A stretch of DNA of 64,000 nt from Candidatus Methanoperedens sp. BLZ2. Its GTDB lineage: Archaea > Halobacteriota > Methanosarcinia > Methanosarcinales > Methanoperedenaceae. Where the stretch lies: NCBI RefSeq assembly GCF_002487355.1, contig NZ_NTMG01000060.1, positions 1 to 64,000 on the forward strand. Direction: 5' to 3'. The translations under genes and the position numbers were made by a program. Positions within the stretch are counted from its first letter, which is position 1, and the number at the start of each line of letters is the position of its first letter. The notes under the pieces were generated by a model, which was given only the letters and a program-made list of their open reading frames with translations, ran no database searches and was not told where the DNA came from. Shown here piece by piece: positions 27,174-35,637 of the stretch.

Positions 27174-27869
27174 TTATTTTGAGAAGGTATCTACTTTCAT
27201 TGATGCAAGCTTCTGCCCGCCCTGGTAAGCCTGTTCCTTAATTGATTTATATTGTTTGATCATATTATCCACTGCTGGTTCAGGGATATTGAGATTTGAA
27301 GCCAAATTCAATAATTTTCTCTTATCTAAATTTATCTGCCCCGGAAGCATTAAACCTCCTAATGCCAGTTCCGAAACAACAGTCCCGCCGTTACCGTACA
27401 CGAATGCTGCATTCTTCAGGAATTCCAGCGTCTCAGTTGCCATTTTAATATCCGGGTTCCCGCAGGCTGCAATGACAATACTATTCCTCTTCCCCTGGAT
27501 ACGGCATTTAATTTCAGGAGGATTTTTTCCAGGTGTAATGATTATCTGGGATACCAGCCTGTCAAATAAATTTTTAAACTGTCCAGGGACATACCGCATA
27601 TATACCGGGGATGCCAGCACAAGCCCTTCAGCCCTTGCTATTTTTTCAATTATCATAGCAAGATCATCATCAGAATCCTCTTTTGTTATTCTGCAAACAC
27701 CAGTTTGCCTGCATTCCATACACCCGGTACAAAATGCAAGATTCAGATCACTAATGTTTATTTTTTCAACTGCTGCTCCCCTGGAAACTGCTCCCTGTAA
27801 TACCATGTCCACCAGAAGGTCAGTGCTGCTGCCTTTCCTTGGACTGCCTACAATTCCTAATATCTTCAT
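27174..27869 (-). CDS. NADPH-dependent FMN reductase / iron-sulfur flavoprotein
   Basis: 231 residues from ATG 27869, where the flavodoxin-like fold starts (MKILGIVGSPRKGSSTDLL). Cys in FCTGCMECRQTGVC form a CxxCxxC..C set of the iron-sulfur flavoprotein type. ASPVYMRYVPGQFKNLFDRL is the FMN ribityl region. It should pass electrons from a ferredoxin or nicotinamide to an unknown acceptor. It is divergent from a PadR regulator across 92 nt containing palindromes, so PadR control is likely. Confidence 0.82.
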   Translation of the reverse strand: MKILGIVGSPRKGSSTDLLVDMVLQGAVSRGAAVEKINISDLNLAFCTGCMECRQTGVCRITKEDSDDDLAMIIEKIARAEGLVLASPVYMRYVPGQFKNLFDRLVSQIIITPGKNPPEIKCRIQGKRNSIVIAACGNPDIKMATETLEFLKNAAFVYGNGGTVVSELALGGLMLPGQINLDKRKLLNLASNLNIPEPAVDNMIKQYKSIKEQAYQGGQKLASMKVDTFSK

Positions 27870-27930
27870 ATTTATTCCTCTTTGACCTGACCATGTTAAG
27901 ATCAGATGTATTGCATACCCAATAATAATA

Positions 27931-27958
27931 TTTAAATATATCGGACGTCCAATATTGG
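27931..27958. promoter_or_regulatory. divergent promoter with palindromic operator
   Basis: TTTAAATATA (27931-27940) suits a TATA box for the PadR gene, whose GTG at 27962 would then be nearly leaderless. Immediately next are two overlapping palindromes, GGACGTCC (27943-27950) and CCAATATTGG (27949-27958). Their place between TATA box and start fits repressor binding by the adjacent PadR protein. Confidence 0.5.
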
Positions 27959-27961
27959 CCA

Positions 27962-28318
27962 GTGACAGATAACAATTGCAATGAGGAAATATGCGCACCG
28001 GAATCCTGTGATATGAGGGGGATGCTTTCGTTTTTGATAATGTGGTTTCTCTCAAAAAGACCCATGTATGGTGAGGAGATAGCGCTGGAACTTGAAAAAA
28101 TGAAAGGGAACAAACCCACCCCGGGCACGATATATCCTGCATTAAAACACCTGCAGAATAATGGTCTTGTAACATCGAAGAAAGATGGGAGGAATATCAT
28201 CTATTCCCTCACAGAAAAAGGCACAACAACATCAAAAAAGGCATTTGAATATTTTTGCAGTATGTTTGAACCCGTTTTCAAAGATTGTATAAAAGCAAAA
28301 AATCTTAAAAAAATGTGA
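27962..28318 (+). CDS. PadR family transcriptional regulator
   Basis: 118 residues. A Cys-containing head (NNCNEEICAPESCDM) precedes a PadR winged helix: MLSFLIMWFLSKRPMYGEEIALELE, PTPGTIYPALKHLQNNGLV, IIYSLTEKG. PadR proteins are usually repressors with an effector-binding helix. Three or four Cys in the first 20 residues could sense redox state or metal, which is inference. GTG start at 27962. It probably regulates the divergent flavoprotein and itself. Confidence 0.82.
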   Translation: MTDNNCNEEICAPESCDMRGMLSFLIMWFLSKRPMYGEEIALELEKMKGNKPTPGTIYPALKHLQNNGLVTSKKDGRNIIYSLTEKGTTTSKKAFEYFCSMFEPVFKDCIKAKNLKKM

Positions 28319-28382
28319 ATTATTAAAAACACGGACTTAAAAATAAATCCGCTCAATCGATTTTTCAATGAGCATTCCGGAC

Positions 28383-28739
28383 TCAGAATGTAATTATCTG
28401 GTAACCCTCTGCTATCAATTCCCTGAAGCTCGGATGTCCCTCATATTCTTCACTGAGAGAAATGTGAGATTCCACTGCACACTCTTTGACACCAAAACCA
28501 CCGGCACAAAAACTGCAAACTCCTGTTGATTTGTCTTTTACTGAATCAAACAACTCATGAAACATATGGTCCTGTTTGGAAAGTTCTTTGACCCATTTGG
28601 TTCCTGCTCCGTCAAAGATGAGCTTAAATTCATCGTTTGCATCTTTAAATTCTTTTACTGCTAGAAGTGCATTGTGAACTCTGGCCATATCCCCATACGT
28701 TTCCGTATCTGCTAACACTACAATTGCTACTTTTATCAT
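28383..28739 (-). CDS. DsrE family protein
   Basis: 118 residues, DsrE/DsrF-like fold: starts IKVAIVVLADTETYGDMARVHNAL, has KLIFDGAGTKWV, and ends with ISLSEEYEGHPSFRELIAEGYQIITF. Cys in STGVCSFCAGGFGVKEC could carry sulfur. Related proteins relay sulfane sulfur or act in peroxide/sulfur stress. Here it is followed upstream by a CxxC membrane protein on the same strand, so a joint redox role is conceivable. Confidence 0.72.
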   Translation of the reverse strand: MIKVAIVVLADTETYGDMARVHNALLAVKEFKDANDEFKLIFDGAGTKWVKELSKQDHMFHELFDSVKDKSTGVCSFCAGGFGVKECAVESHISLSEEYEGHPSFRELIAEGYQIITF

Positions 28740-28858
28740 ATTCTGTCCTCCGTTTTATATGCCTTTTTCAGACAAATTCTATATTTACCTTATAGATAAT
28801 AACCCTCTTCAGGTTGTGAATATTATAAGCACACCCGATTATAGAATATATTAAAACT

Positions 28859-29293
28859 TCATTTCAATGTGCAATTATTCATGCTGTCTGAGAGTTTAAA
28901 TAAGGCAAATAAAAGCAACATGATGGAAGCTATTTCCAACCATTGGTTCTTGCCTAAAATGAAAGCCAGCGGTGCTGATATTCCCAGCAGCGACACCAGA
29001 AGGGGCGTGCAAAGGGGACATGCTGATGTGAAAAAACCTACAAACATACCTGCAAGGCCGGTTTTTTCATGCTTTTTAATTCCCATCTCCCTTTGATTAT
29101 ATATGAACATGGTTAGATAAATTCCTGAAAGGACTGACATAACAATAGTCAAAAAACCATTGAGGGGATTTATTTGCGCCCCCATTGTCAGGTTTGTGAA
29201 TACTGCATAAATGTAGGTCATAACTGCTATAGAAAACAAAGCAATAGCAAAATATGACTTGTTTTTTAAAACTTTAATTATATTGTCTAACAT
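28859..29293 (-). CDS. four-helix membrane protein with CPLC motif
   Basis: 144 residues with four hydrophobic segments (about 14-32, 43-63, 82-110, 118-136). The third contains FTSACPLCTPLLVSLLGI, a CxxC pair inside the membrane, and there is a late Cys at NNCTLK. I know similar small proteins as unnamed families; a thiol-redox or metal-handling role is a guess. It lies upstream of the DsrE gene in the same direction with a 119-nt gap. Confidence 0.55.
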   Translation of the reverse strand: MLDNIIKVLKNKSYFAIALFSIAVMTYIYAVFTNLTMGAQINPLNGFLTIVMSVLSGIYLTMFIYNQREMGIKKHEKTGLAGMFVGFFTSACPLCTPLLVSLLGISAPLAFILGKNQWLEIASIMLLLFALFKLSDSMNNCTLK

Positions 29294-29475
29294 AAATACC
29301 TCTAAAAATAGCTGCCTTGAAAGCAGGCAGCTTTTACATTACTCAGGCGGCGGGGTGGGCATGAAGTTTGTATCAATGGCTATTATCTTACTACTCATAT
29401 TTTTTACCTCAACCTATTATCTGGGGTTATTCCAGTAATATCCAGCGGAGTAGTGAGTAAAATAAGCACTAGCGA

Positions 29476-29871
29476 TTATCGTTTTTCAAAATTGGTTACG
29501 AGCTGTCCCATCATCCTGTACCAGACATTAAGTTCCCTGTTCATTATCATTTTTGTTTCCTCAATCGGGACAGATGTGTAAATATAAGTAAACCCGCCAG
29601 CGCCCAGTACCCTGAATTTTCGTTCTATCATACCTTTGTCCATTAATGTCTGAAGTGAGCGCTGGATTGAACTTCTATCCTTTTTAAGAGACTCTGAAAC
29701 TTCAGCGATAGTTGATCCGGAATGGTCAAGAAGATAAAAATATACCTCTATTTCATAATCCTTTATCTTAAAAACGCAGCGCATAACATCATTGAATTTA
29801 GGCGCCGGGGTCATCATAAGCTCTTCCACTGTCTGGAATTCCGTCTTATTTTCATTATCCAAAGTATCCAT
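29476..29871 (-). CDS. TrmB/MarR-like winged-helix regulator
   Basis: 131 residues. Core winged helix: DYEIEVYFYLLDHSGSTIAEVSESLKKDRSSIQRSLQTLMDKGMIERK, a TrmB-type DNA-binding domain without the C-terminal sugar-binding domain. The C-terminal helix may dimerise. It lies 30 nt downstream of another winged-helix gene on the same strand. Targets unknown; short TrmB proteins in Methanosarcinales regulate metabolism. Confidence 0.75.
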   Translation of the reverse strand: MDTLDNENKTEFQTVEELMMTPAPKFNDVMRCVFKIKDYEIEVYFYLLDHSGSTIAEVSESLKKDRSSIQRSLQTLMDKGMIERKFRVLGAGGFTYIYTSVPIEETKMIMNRELNVWYRMMGQLVTNFEKR

Positions 29872-29901
29872 AACTTCACCTTATATCTGAATACATTAAA
29901 T

Positions 29902-30579
29902 TCAGGAGCTCAATACCGAATACATATCACCAATACTTCTTAAGACCTTGAATCCCTTATCCGTGATCATATAGTCTCCCCGCTCATGGCGCTGTAAGAT
30001 CATTCCGCTGTCAAGCAGTTTTTGCAAATGGAATAGTAAATTCCCTCCGCGAAGTCCTGTGAGTTCAGTGAGCGTGGAAAAGGTTTTTGTCTCTATTGCT
30101 ATTGCTTTCATTATTTGAAGGCGCTGTTTATTGGATATCGGTTCAAGTATGTCATTAACAACCAGTTCATCAGGTAATAATGATATATCCTGCTTCTTTT
30201 CTGTATCTGTGTTATATATTTGCAGCGACCGCATCAGATCGACCTGCTTCCCTAAAAGCGTCTGGACATTTGAAAAACATTTCTCGCACTGCTTCGATGG
30301 GGCACTGCTCCTCATACCGTTTAGATCCGACTGGTTTTTCAAAATAATATCTTCATGAACCTCATCCTGCTTTATCAGGCTTGCATTCTTTTGCAGGAAT
30401 CCTGTGAAGTTGGATTTGCAGGTATCCCGCATCTGGCATTTTTTGACCATATTATTTTCAAGACCGCCCTCGATATCATCAAGAACATGCCCTATGATCG
30501 CATTCGTAAAATTAGCGCGGGAACCCGAAAGTACATGTTCAAGATGCTGCTGGCTTGACTGCTCAACAAACCGCTTCAT
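29902..30579 (-). CDS. winged-helix transcriptional regulator
   Basis: 225 residues. The N-terminal 120 residues are helical with several Cys (KKCQMRDTCKS, KQCEKC), possibly a sensor. The C-terminal ArsR-like winged helix covers residues 145-220: NKQRLQIMKAIAIETKTFSTLTELTGLRGGNLLFHLQKLLDSGMI. Methanosarcinales have many such proteins. It precedes the TrmB-like gene on the same strand, probably in one transcript. The 55-bp repeat at 30688 lies upstream, in its promoter region. Confidence 0.72.
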   Translation of the reverse strand: MKRFVEQSSQQHLEHVLSGSRANFTNAIIGHVLDDIEGGLENNMVKKCQMRDTCKSNFTGFLQKNASLIKQDEVHEDIILKNQSDLNGMRSSAPSKQCEKCFSNVQTLLGKQVDLMRSLQIYNTDTEKKQDISLLPDELVVNDILEPISNKQRLQIMKAIAIETKTFSTLTELTGLRGGNLLFHLQKLLDSGMILQRHERGDYMITDKGFKVLRSIGDMYSVLSS

Positions 30580-30687
30580 GTCATTATGTATCTCATACAG
30601 CTTTTTTTTATTTCGAGGACCTCTTTGTAAGAGTCATCCTTTTTATTTACCATATGAGAAGTTGTTTTGTCTTATCAAGATAAAAAG

Positions 30688-30742
30688 GTTTCTATTACAA
30701 CCTTAAAGGTCATGTTTGTATATTAAAATGTAGTTGGTATAG
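30688..30742 (+). repeat. 55-bp direct repeat, copy 1 (possible promoter)
   Basis: Matches 40308-40362 at 54 of 55 bases. Contains ACCTTAAAGGT (30700-30710), a 5-1-5 palindrome, and TATATTAAAA (30719-30728), acceptable as a TATA box. In both copies the palindrome lies just upstream of the AT box, as an activator site would. What it would transcribe here is the region from about 30750 onward. Confidence 0.6.
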
Positions 30743-30769
30743 GTTTATAGCAATTATTCGGTATGGAAT

Positions 30770-30868
30770 GCACACTCCGAATATCACCCTATTCAGGTGA
30801 CCTCGCAGGAAATGGTAAGCCATGCGGGCAAGGCTTGCAGCGCACCTTTACACATTGAAGCCCTGTGC
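30770..30868 (+). ncRNA. candidate structured non-coding RNA
   Basis: GCACA (30770) can close with TGTGC (30864). Inside are hairpins TCACC/GGTGA and AAGCC/GGCTT. No gene is encoded on the plus strand here, and a promoter-like repeat lies about 30 nt upstream. The 320-nt gap 30580-30899 holds nothing else. Weak evidence: the stems are short and no family is recognised. It could instead be the 3' UTR of the minus-strand regulator gene. Confidence 0.22.
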
Positions 30869-30899
30869 CATGAACAGATATATTTTTTTCTTTCTGAGT

Positions 30900-31691
30900 T
30901 TATGAGGATGTTTTGTTCAAATATTCCTGCAATGAATCGAAGTAATTGGAATTGATGCTGTAAATTGTGTACCTGCCATTTGTATCAGCTTTAACAATCC
31001 CCTGTTCTTTCAGATGTTTAATATGCTGTGTAAGTGTCGGTGAAGAAACTCCGATTCCTTCTGCAAGGGTTTTATGATTTATATTTTGATTACCAAGTAT
31101 CCCTAAAATAATCCTTCTATGAGTATCATTCTTCAGCGCAGAAATTACTGTCCGTTCTTCTTTATTATAAGTAGAGTGGTTCAGAAAATAGCGAAGTTTT
31201 CCGTTTGTTTTGTATGATTCTATTATTTCTTTTGTTTCCATCGTTTTCAGGTGGTATTCGACCGATCCTTTGTTCAATCCTGTTTCTTTTATTATCTCGC
31301 TGAAATAACTTCCAGGGAAAGATTTAATAAAACCATATAGTTTTTCCCTGTTCATATTTTCCAGAATATTTGAGCTGTTTAATCTCTTATAGCCACAAAG
31401 GATGGGAAAAAGCCTGATTGGAAAAAAAGTTTCCGGAGAAGAGGTTACCTTAGTAAAACCCAGCAGAAGAAGAAAAAGCCAGTAAGGAATAGGTTTGACT
31501 TCGATTTCATGAACATCTTCCCCTGCTACTGATGCGCCGAATTGGTTACTTTGGGAGGGACGTACCGTGTATTCAGTAGCATAGGCTGTAGAGACCGATA
31601 ATAAAATGAAAAAATAAAGAAGGAAAATTCTCGGTCTAATGCTGAGCCACGTTAAAGTTGTAGTCTTCCGTTCCAACGACTGATACTCCAT
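30900..31691 (-). CDS. membrane-bound two-winged-helix regulator
   Basis: About 263 residues (ATG 31691 assumed; the upstream gene's stop lies inside the first codons). A signal-like segment (IFLLYFFILLSVSTAYA) leads to a short outside part beginning TEYTVRPS, then a membrane helix (PYWLFLLLLGFT). Inside the cell are two winged helices (about 112-165 and 185-245). TEYTVRPS is shared with the mature N-terminus of the secreted protein upstream, so the pair probably sense and report together. It should bind DNA while fixed in the membrane; one-component membrane regulators like this are common in Methanosarcinales. Confidence 0.7.
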   Translation of the reverse strand: MEYQSLERKTTTLTWLSIRPRIFLLYFFILLSVSTAYATEYTVRPSQSNQFGASVAGEDVHEIEVKPIPYWLFLLLLGFTKVTSSPETFFPIRLFPILCGYKRLNSSNILENMNREKLYGFIKSFPGSYFSEIIKETGLNKGSVEYHLKTMETKEIIESYKTNGKLRYFLNHSTYNKEERTVISALKNDTHRRIILGILGNQNINHKTLAEGIGVSSPTLTQHIKHLKEQGIVKADTNGRYTIYSINSNYFDSLQEYLNKTSS

Positions 31692-32070
31692 ATGCCTCAT
31701 ACTTCCATTGTCCTGCTTCTACATAACCCTGACCTGGAACAATATCAATATGTATCCTGCCGTCAATTATTCCATCGCTTGAATCATAATAAGTTCCAAT
31801 GCGGCTGCTGCCGGGCGTGTATATGGTCAGCGAGAGGGAATCGGTTTTGTCTCCACAGTTCAGGTCGACTTCAAGCCAGTTTACACTGCTTCCCACATTT
31901 GTATAGTATGTTTTAGTCTGACCCTGTGTTAAAGAATCATATGTCTGGATAGATACTGGCGGTATTTCACCGCTTGAAGGACGCACTGTGTATTCTGTTG
32001 TATTTTTTGCCGATACCACTGGCACAGACAACAACGCTGCAACCATAAATAAAGCAATTAACCATTTCAT
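31636..32070 (-). CDS. small secreted beta-rich protein
   Basis: 144 residues from ATG 32070. Signal peptide MKWLIALFMVAALLSVPVVSA, then mature KNTTEYTVRPSSGEIPP. The body (LTQGQTKTYYTNVGSSVNWLEVDLNCGDKTDSLSLTIYTPG) resembles a jelly-roll or pre-peptidase-like domain. It overlaps the 5' end of the membrane-bound regulator gene. The shared TEYTVRPS motif suggests that both attach to or sense the same partner. Confidence 0.65.
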   Translation of the reverse strand: MKWLIALFMVAALLSVPVVSAKNTTEYTVRPSSGEIPPVSIQTYDSLTQGQTKTYYTNVGSSVNWLEVDLNCGDKTDSLSLTIYTPGSSRIGTYYDSSDGIIDGRIHIDIVPGQGYVEAGQWKYEAYGVSVVGTEDYNFNVAQH

Positions 32071-32111
32071 GTTATCACCGAAAGGGTATAACAGCAAAGG
32101 AGTATATGAGT

Positions 32112-32257
32112 TTTCTATGAAAACCACCTAACTGATTTTGGACTACCCTGAATGGTTGAAGTTCGATGCATGAGTTATCAATCAACCAAACGTTTCTGCT
32201 GCTTTATTTCACTGAATCAATTTGCAAACCGAATCAGTTAGGTACTTTTCATAGAAA
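32112..32257. promoter_or_regulatory. long inverted repeat in divergent promoter region
   Basis: Arms at 32112-32137 and 32232-32257 are inverted copies agreeing at 23 of 26 positions (TTTCTATGAAAA and CCTAACTGATT blocks in both). They lie between the minus-strand secreted protein/regulator operon (start 32070) and the plus-strand secreted gene at about 32456, one arm in front of each. Two identical half-sites in front of two divergent units fits binding by the operon's own winged-helix regulator. Confidence 0.6.
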
Positions 32258-32280
32258 TTATATAAGCATCTAAGACTTTT

Positions 32281-32401
32281 AAGAAATCGTGCGGGGTTCA
32301 ACTGAACTTACCAAAGAAAGGTTAAACCCCGGACATCGCCCGAAGGCAAAATAAGGTTAGTACTTCAAATGTATTAAAGACTTGCTTGGTTTTGCCTCCG
32401 G
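32281..32401 (+). promoter_or_regulatory. structured leader element, copy B
   Basis: GGGGTTCA (32293-32300) pairs with the (A)ACCCC block, then comes ATCGCCCGAAGGCA. CCGAAGGCAAAA (about 32340-32351) can pair with TTTTGCCTCCGG (about 32390-32401). It is nearly identical to copy C over the first 75 nt. It precedes a secreted protein gene, as copy A does. A riboswitch-like or protein-binding leader is inferred. Confidence 0.5.
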
Positions 32402-32455
32402 AGTAATATAAAAAGAAGGTGAAAAAGAATCAAAGCAAGTATAAAAATAGGTGTT

Positions 32456-32848
32456 ATGACTCTAATGGTACTTAGCATATTCAGCGGTGTAGCGCTTGCA
32501 GATCCAATCCAAGGAGGAGGAGATGCCAGTAATTACTATAGCAGTGCAAGCACTCTTGAGCGAGCAATACCATCCGGCAGCTGGTATATCTATGGAAATG
32601 CATATCTCCAAACCAGCGACGTTGACTGGTACAATCTCAATACCAATGCAGGTCAGCTACTATCCTACGAATTGGATACGGCCGACTGGCCTTATGTCCT
32701 GCTGGATATATATACATCATCAACCACAACTATCGGAAACGATAATGTAGGTAGTGTTTATGTTTCTGGTAATACGAAGCAAAAAACCATACTTAGTGGA
32801 GGACATTCAGTTGATGACTGGTATCAATTTAGGCTGAAAATCAACTAG
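32456..32848 (+). CDS. secreted pre-peptidase-like domain protein
   Basis: 130 residues from ATG 32456. The start gives an unusually short signal (MTLMVLSIFSGVALA) without positive charges. Upstream in the same frame the codons read KRIKASIKIGV, exactly the missing basic n-region, but no start codon is in frame. A GTG with an AAGGTG site sits at 32419, one base out of frame in an A-run. So either one base is inserted here or a non-standard start is used. The mature part (VDWYNLNTNAGQLLSYELDTADWP) resembles a PPC-type beta domain. Confidence 0.6.
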   Translation: MTLMVLSIFSGVALADPIQGGGDASNYYSSASTLERAIPSGSWYIYGNAYLQTSDVDWYNLNTNAGQLLSYELDTADWPYVLLDIYTSSTTTIGNDNVGSVYVSGNTKQKTILSGGHSVDDWYQFRLKIN

Positions 32849-32975
32849 ACCTAGATTAGATCAATGTACAAAACTAATACAATGTTTAAAATTTTATTTT
32901 TTTATTATATATATATAATAAGATGAAAGCTAAATGAATACAAAAACAGGTACTGTGTAAGAATAGAGTGAGAAA

Positions 32976-33611
32976 ATGAGAAAATCAATAATAATTGTAG
33001 TATCCATTGTATCAGTGTTGGCGATACTCTTCGCTGTTGCATTGGGCTTTACTGGTACTAATATCAAAGTCAACTCATCCGCAATTAAGGAAGCTGGGAC
33101 TATCAAAGATAATCAATCTGACAGTGGAGAGACCATGGATTCAATATCTACTCCGACACCTGAATCTACCCAGGAGAAAAACACAGAAATGGCGATTACA
33201 GAAGTGCAAACAAAAGTTTCCTTTACAATTCTCAAACCAGCTTATATACCTGATGGATACACGCTGGATATTTCACAAACCAGTGGAACTAAGTTCAGAG
33301 GTACTACTGCACAGCTCGAACAGGCAAGGCTTACCTATACAAAGGAAAATGAAACGCTGACCTTACTTGAAGTCCTCGTGGTTGGTGATGACCCCATTGA
33401 CTCTAAAATTGCATCTAAAACCCCATGGAAATTCGTAGATATAAATGGCGTTCAGGGCCGCTTACTGGAAAAAAGTGATGGAAAGCAGTTAAGCTGGGAA
33501 ATAGGTAAGCTTAACTTGACCATTCTCGGTTCCGCCTATAATGGGAATGGTTTTACCGATACCTCACTCAGTAAAGAAGAGATGATAATGATGGCAAAAT
33601 CTGTCAAATAA
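32976..33611 (+). CDS. membrane-anchored DUF4367 protein
   Basis: 211 residues. N-terminal signal-anchor (SIIIVVSIVSVLAILFAVALG), a Ser/Thr/Pro linker, then a DUF4367-like domain (VSFTILKPAYIPDGYTLD... QGRLLEKSDGKQLSWEIGKLNLTILG). DUF4367 occurs in anti-sigma-like and lipoprotein-carrier-like extracytoplasmic proteins. Function unknown. It sits before the export cassette starting at 33672. Confidence 0.65.
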   Translation: MRKSIIIVVSIVSVLAILFAVALGFTGTNIKVNSSAIKEAGTIKDNQSDSGETMDSISTPTPESTQEKNTEMAITEVQTKVSFTILKPAYIPDGYTLDISQTSGTKFRGTTAQLEQARLTYTKENETLTLLEVLVVGDDPIDSKIASKTPWKFVDINGVQGRLLEKSDGKQLSWEIGKLNLTILGSAYNGNGFTDTSLSKEEMIMMAKSVK

Positions 33612-33671
33612 CCATGCCATTGGATTCTTATGTTAATATATTTAATTTATAATAAAAAAGTGGAATGCCTG

Positions 33672-35627
33672 ATGACCAAGAAAAAAAGCACCGGATTTAT
33701 ACTGATCGCATTTTGTATAGTCTTATTCATAACTCATATCAATATAGCCAGCGCAACAAACCTGACTATAGATACTGATAACGTTGAAAATCTGGTTGAG
33801 ATCACGGATATCATCGAAAAAGAAACGTTAAAATCAATCGATTTTGATCAATTTGATTCTCTTTCTAATAATTCAATATTTTTGTGGTCTCCTGATGGGT
33901 CTAAGTTATTGATTTTAGTCAAAATGTTTATCTCGACAAAAAACGCATCATCCGATGATGTAAAGTCTGTCAGATGCGGTGAATTCGGCGTTTATGAAAG
34001 AGCTTCAACTCTTTTCTGGATAGATGCAAACGGCACTGAAAGTACCAACATTGCAAGAACTGAGGAAAGTATTAGAGCGGTAAGGAACAATGCTGCTAGT
34101 TGGATAGAATCTGCCTGGTGGAGCCCGGATGGCGATAAAATTGTATTCAAAGTAATAAATCCCTGCGATGAGAAGGATTTTAATCTTTACGTTTCAGACA
34201 TAAAAGGCTCTATTCTGGCAAAGATAAATAGTTTATGGTCTCCTTCTATGCAGTGGAGCCCTGATAAAAGCAAAATTGCACTTGTAGATGGTAAAGATCA
34301 CAGTCAAATATGCATAATCGATGTGGAAAATTCTACTGTCCGGCAGCTTCAACTCGGTATTAGTGCAGACATGTATAGTATAATATGGAGTCCAGACCAT
34401 AATAAAATCGCTTTTGTGGGTTCTAAAAATGGAGAAATATATACAATTAATTCCGATAACTCCTCTGTTCAACAGCTAACCGCTGATATGCAAGGTGGGA
34501 AATTGAGCTGGAAACCGGATGAGGAAAAATTAGTATTTGCGGCCAACGATGGGATTTATGTAATAGATATTGACGACGGTAACCCTACCTTGATTGAAAA
34601 AGGAAATTTTGAGCTTGGTTCATGGAGCCCTGATGGGAAAAAAATAATCTTAACAAGAAATAATGAACAAGGAAATTTTGATAAGTATTATGTGTTGTCC
34701 TTTGATCGGACAACAAAACTAACAGCTGCTATACCGGATTCAGGAAAATATTTAGAATTCGTTTCGTGGAGTCCGGATGGAAGAAAAATAGTGTTTAGAG
34801 GAACTGATGAGAAGGAAAATTTATACAGACTTCATGTTTTTGACACTGAGGGCATAATCACGAAACTAATAGCATCAGACGTGAAAAATGTAAATTATAT
34901 TGCATGGAGTCCCAATGGTGACAGAATTGTTTTTAGTTCTGAGGACAGTAGAAGCGTTTATACAATAAATCCGGATGGAACTGATGAAATTACTCTGGTA
35001 GAAAGCAACTATACATTCATGGAGGGAATATATGGTTTGGGATTGGATAACAAAATATATTCATTCACGAACGACTCTATTATTAAAGTAAACCAGGATG
35101 GAACTGAGCGATTCCCGCTTGTTACGAATCTATCGACTGATACCTATACATACAACAATATATACTTAAACCCCAGCGGCAGCAGAATACTTTTTACAGT
35201 TAAAAATATAACTGACCGAGAACATGCCTATATTTTAAAAATGAAGGGATATGATGAAACTGTATCAATTTATACCCCCGGTCTAATTAGAGAAGGAGAT
35301 GAAATCTTTATTGAAGTTAAATCCCTATCGATGCCTATTAAAAATGCAACAGTCTTTCTAAATAATAAGGAGATAGGCGTAACTAATGATTCAGGATTTT
35401 TACATTATAACTTCAAAGAAGCGGGAAATTACAGATTAAATGCTTTAAAAGAGGGTATTAAAATTGCAACTAAGTTTATCACGGTTCAAGAGCGGCCAAC
35501 GGAGCAAACAATCAGTACAATAACAGTAGCATCTGCAGATAAAACTCCTGAAACAGAAACACCAGGTTTTAGCTTGATATTTGCATTGTTCGCATTAATA
35601 TTAATATCTAACAGATTTAAAAAATGA
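33672..35627 (+). CDS. secreted TolB-like beta-propeller with PGF-CTERM-type tail
   Basis: 651 residues from ATG 33672 (signal FILIAFCIVLFITHINIASA). Repeated WSPDG.KI.F units (at least seven) make a TolB/WD40-like propeller. A CARDB-like or bacterial Ig-like unit follows near residue 545-620. The end, TPGFSLIFALFALILISNRFKK, is a PGF-CTERM-style signal: motif, membrane helix, basic tail, for processing and lipid attachment by archaeosortase. First gene of an ABC export operon (10 nt before the permease), so it may receive or deliver the exported substrate. Confidence 0.75.
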   Translation: MTKKKSTGFILIAFCIVLFITHINIASATNLTIDTDNVENLVEITDIIEKETLKSIDFDQFDSLSNNSIFLWSPDGSKLLILVKMFISTKNASSDDVKSVRCGEFGVYERASTLFWIDANGTESTNIARTEESIRAVRNNAASWIESAWWSPDGDKIVFKVINPCDEKDFNLYVSDIKGSILAKINSLWSPSMQWSPDKSKIALVDGKDHSQICIIDVENSTVRQLQLGISADMYSIIWSPDHNKIAFVGSKNGEIYTINSDNSSVQQLTADMQGGKLSWKPDEEKLVFAANDGIYVIDIDDGNPTLIEKGNFELGSWSPDGKKIILTRNNEQGNFDKYYVLSFDRTTKLTAAIPDSGKYLEFVSWSPDGRKIVFRGTDEKENLYRLHVFDTEGIITKLIASDVKNVNYIAWSPNGDRIVFSSEDSRSVYTINPDGTDEITLVESNYTFMEGIYGLGLDNKIYSFTNDSIIKVNQDGTERFPLVTNLSTDTYTYNNIYLNPSGSRILFTVKNITDREHAYILKMKGYDETVSIYTPGLIREGDEIFIEVKSLSMPIKNATVFLNNKEIGVTNDSGFLHYNFKEAGNYRLNALKEGIKIATKFITVQERPTEQTISTITVASADKTPETETPGFSLIFALFALILISNRFKK

Positions 35628-35637
35628 GGAGGATTAA

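Noticed and set aside
27256-27885. 209-codon plus-strand frame across the flavoprotein gene
   Set aside because: Antisense shadow of the minus-strand iron-sulfur flavoprotein, which has clear family motifs.
29361-29438. 25-codon hydrophobic ORF with a GGGTGGGC upstream
   Set aside because: Single short hydrophobic stretch without neighbour coupling or recognisable relatives; not enough to call a gene.
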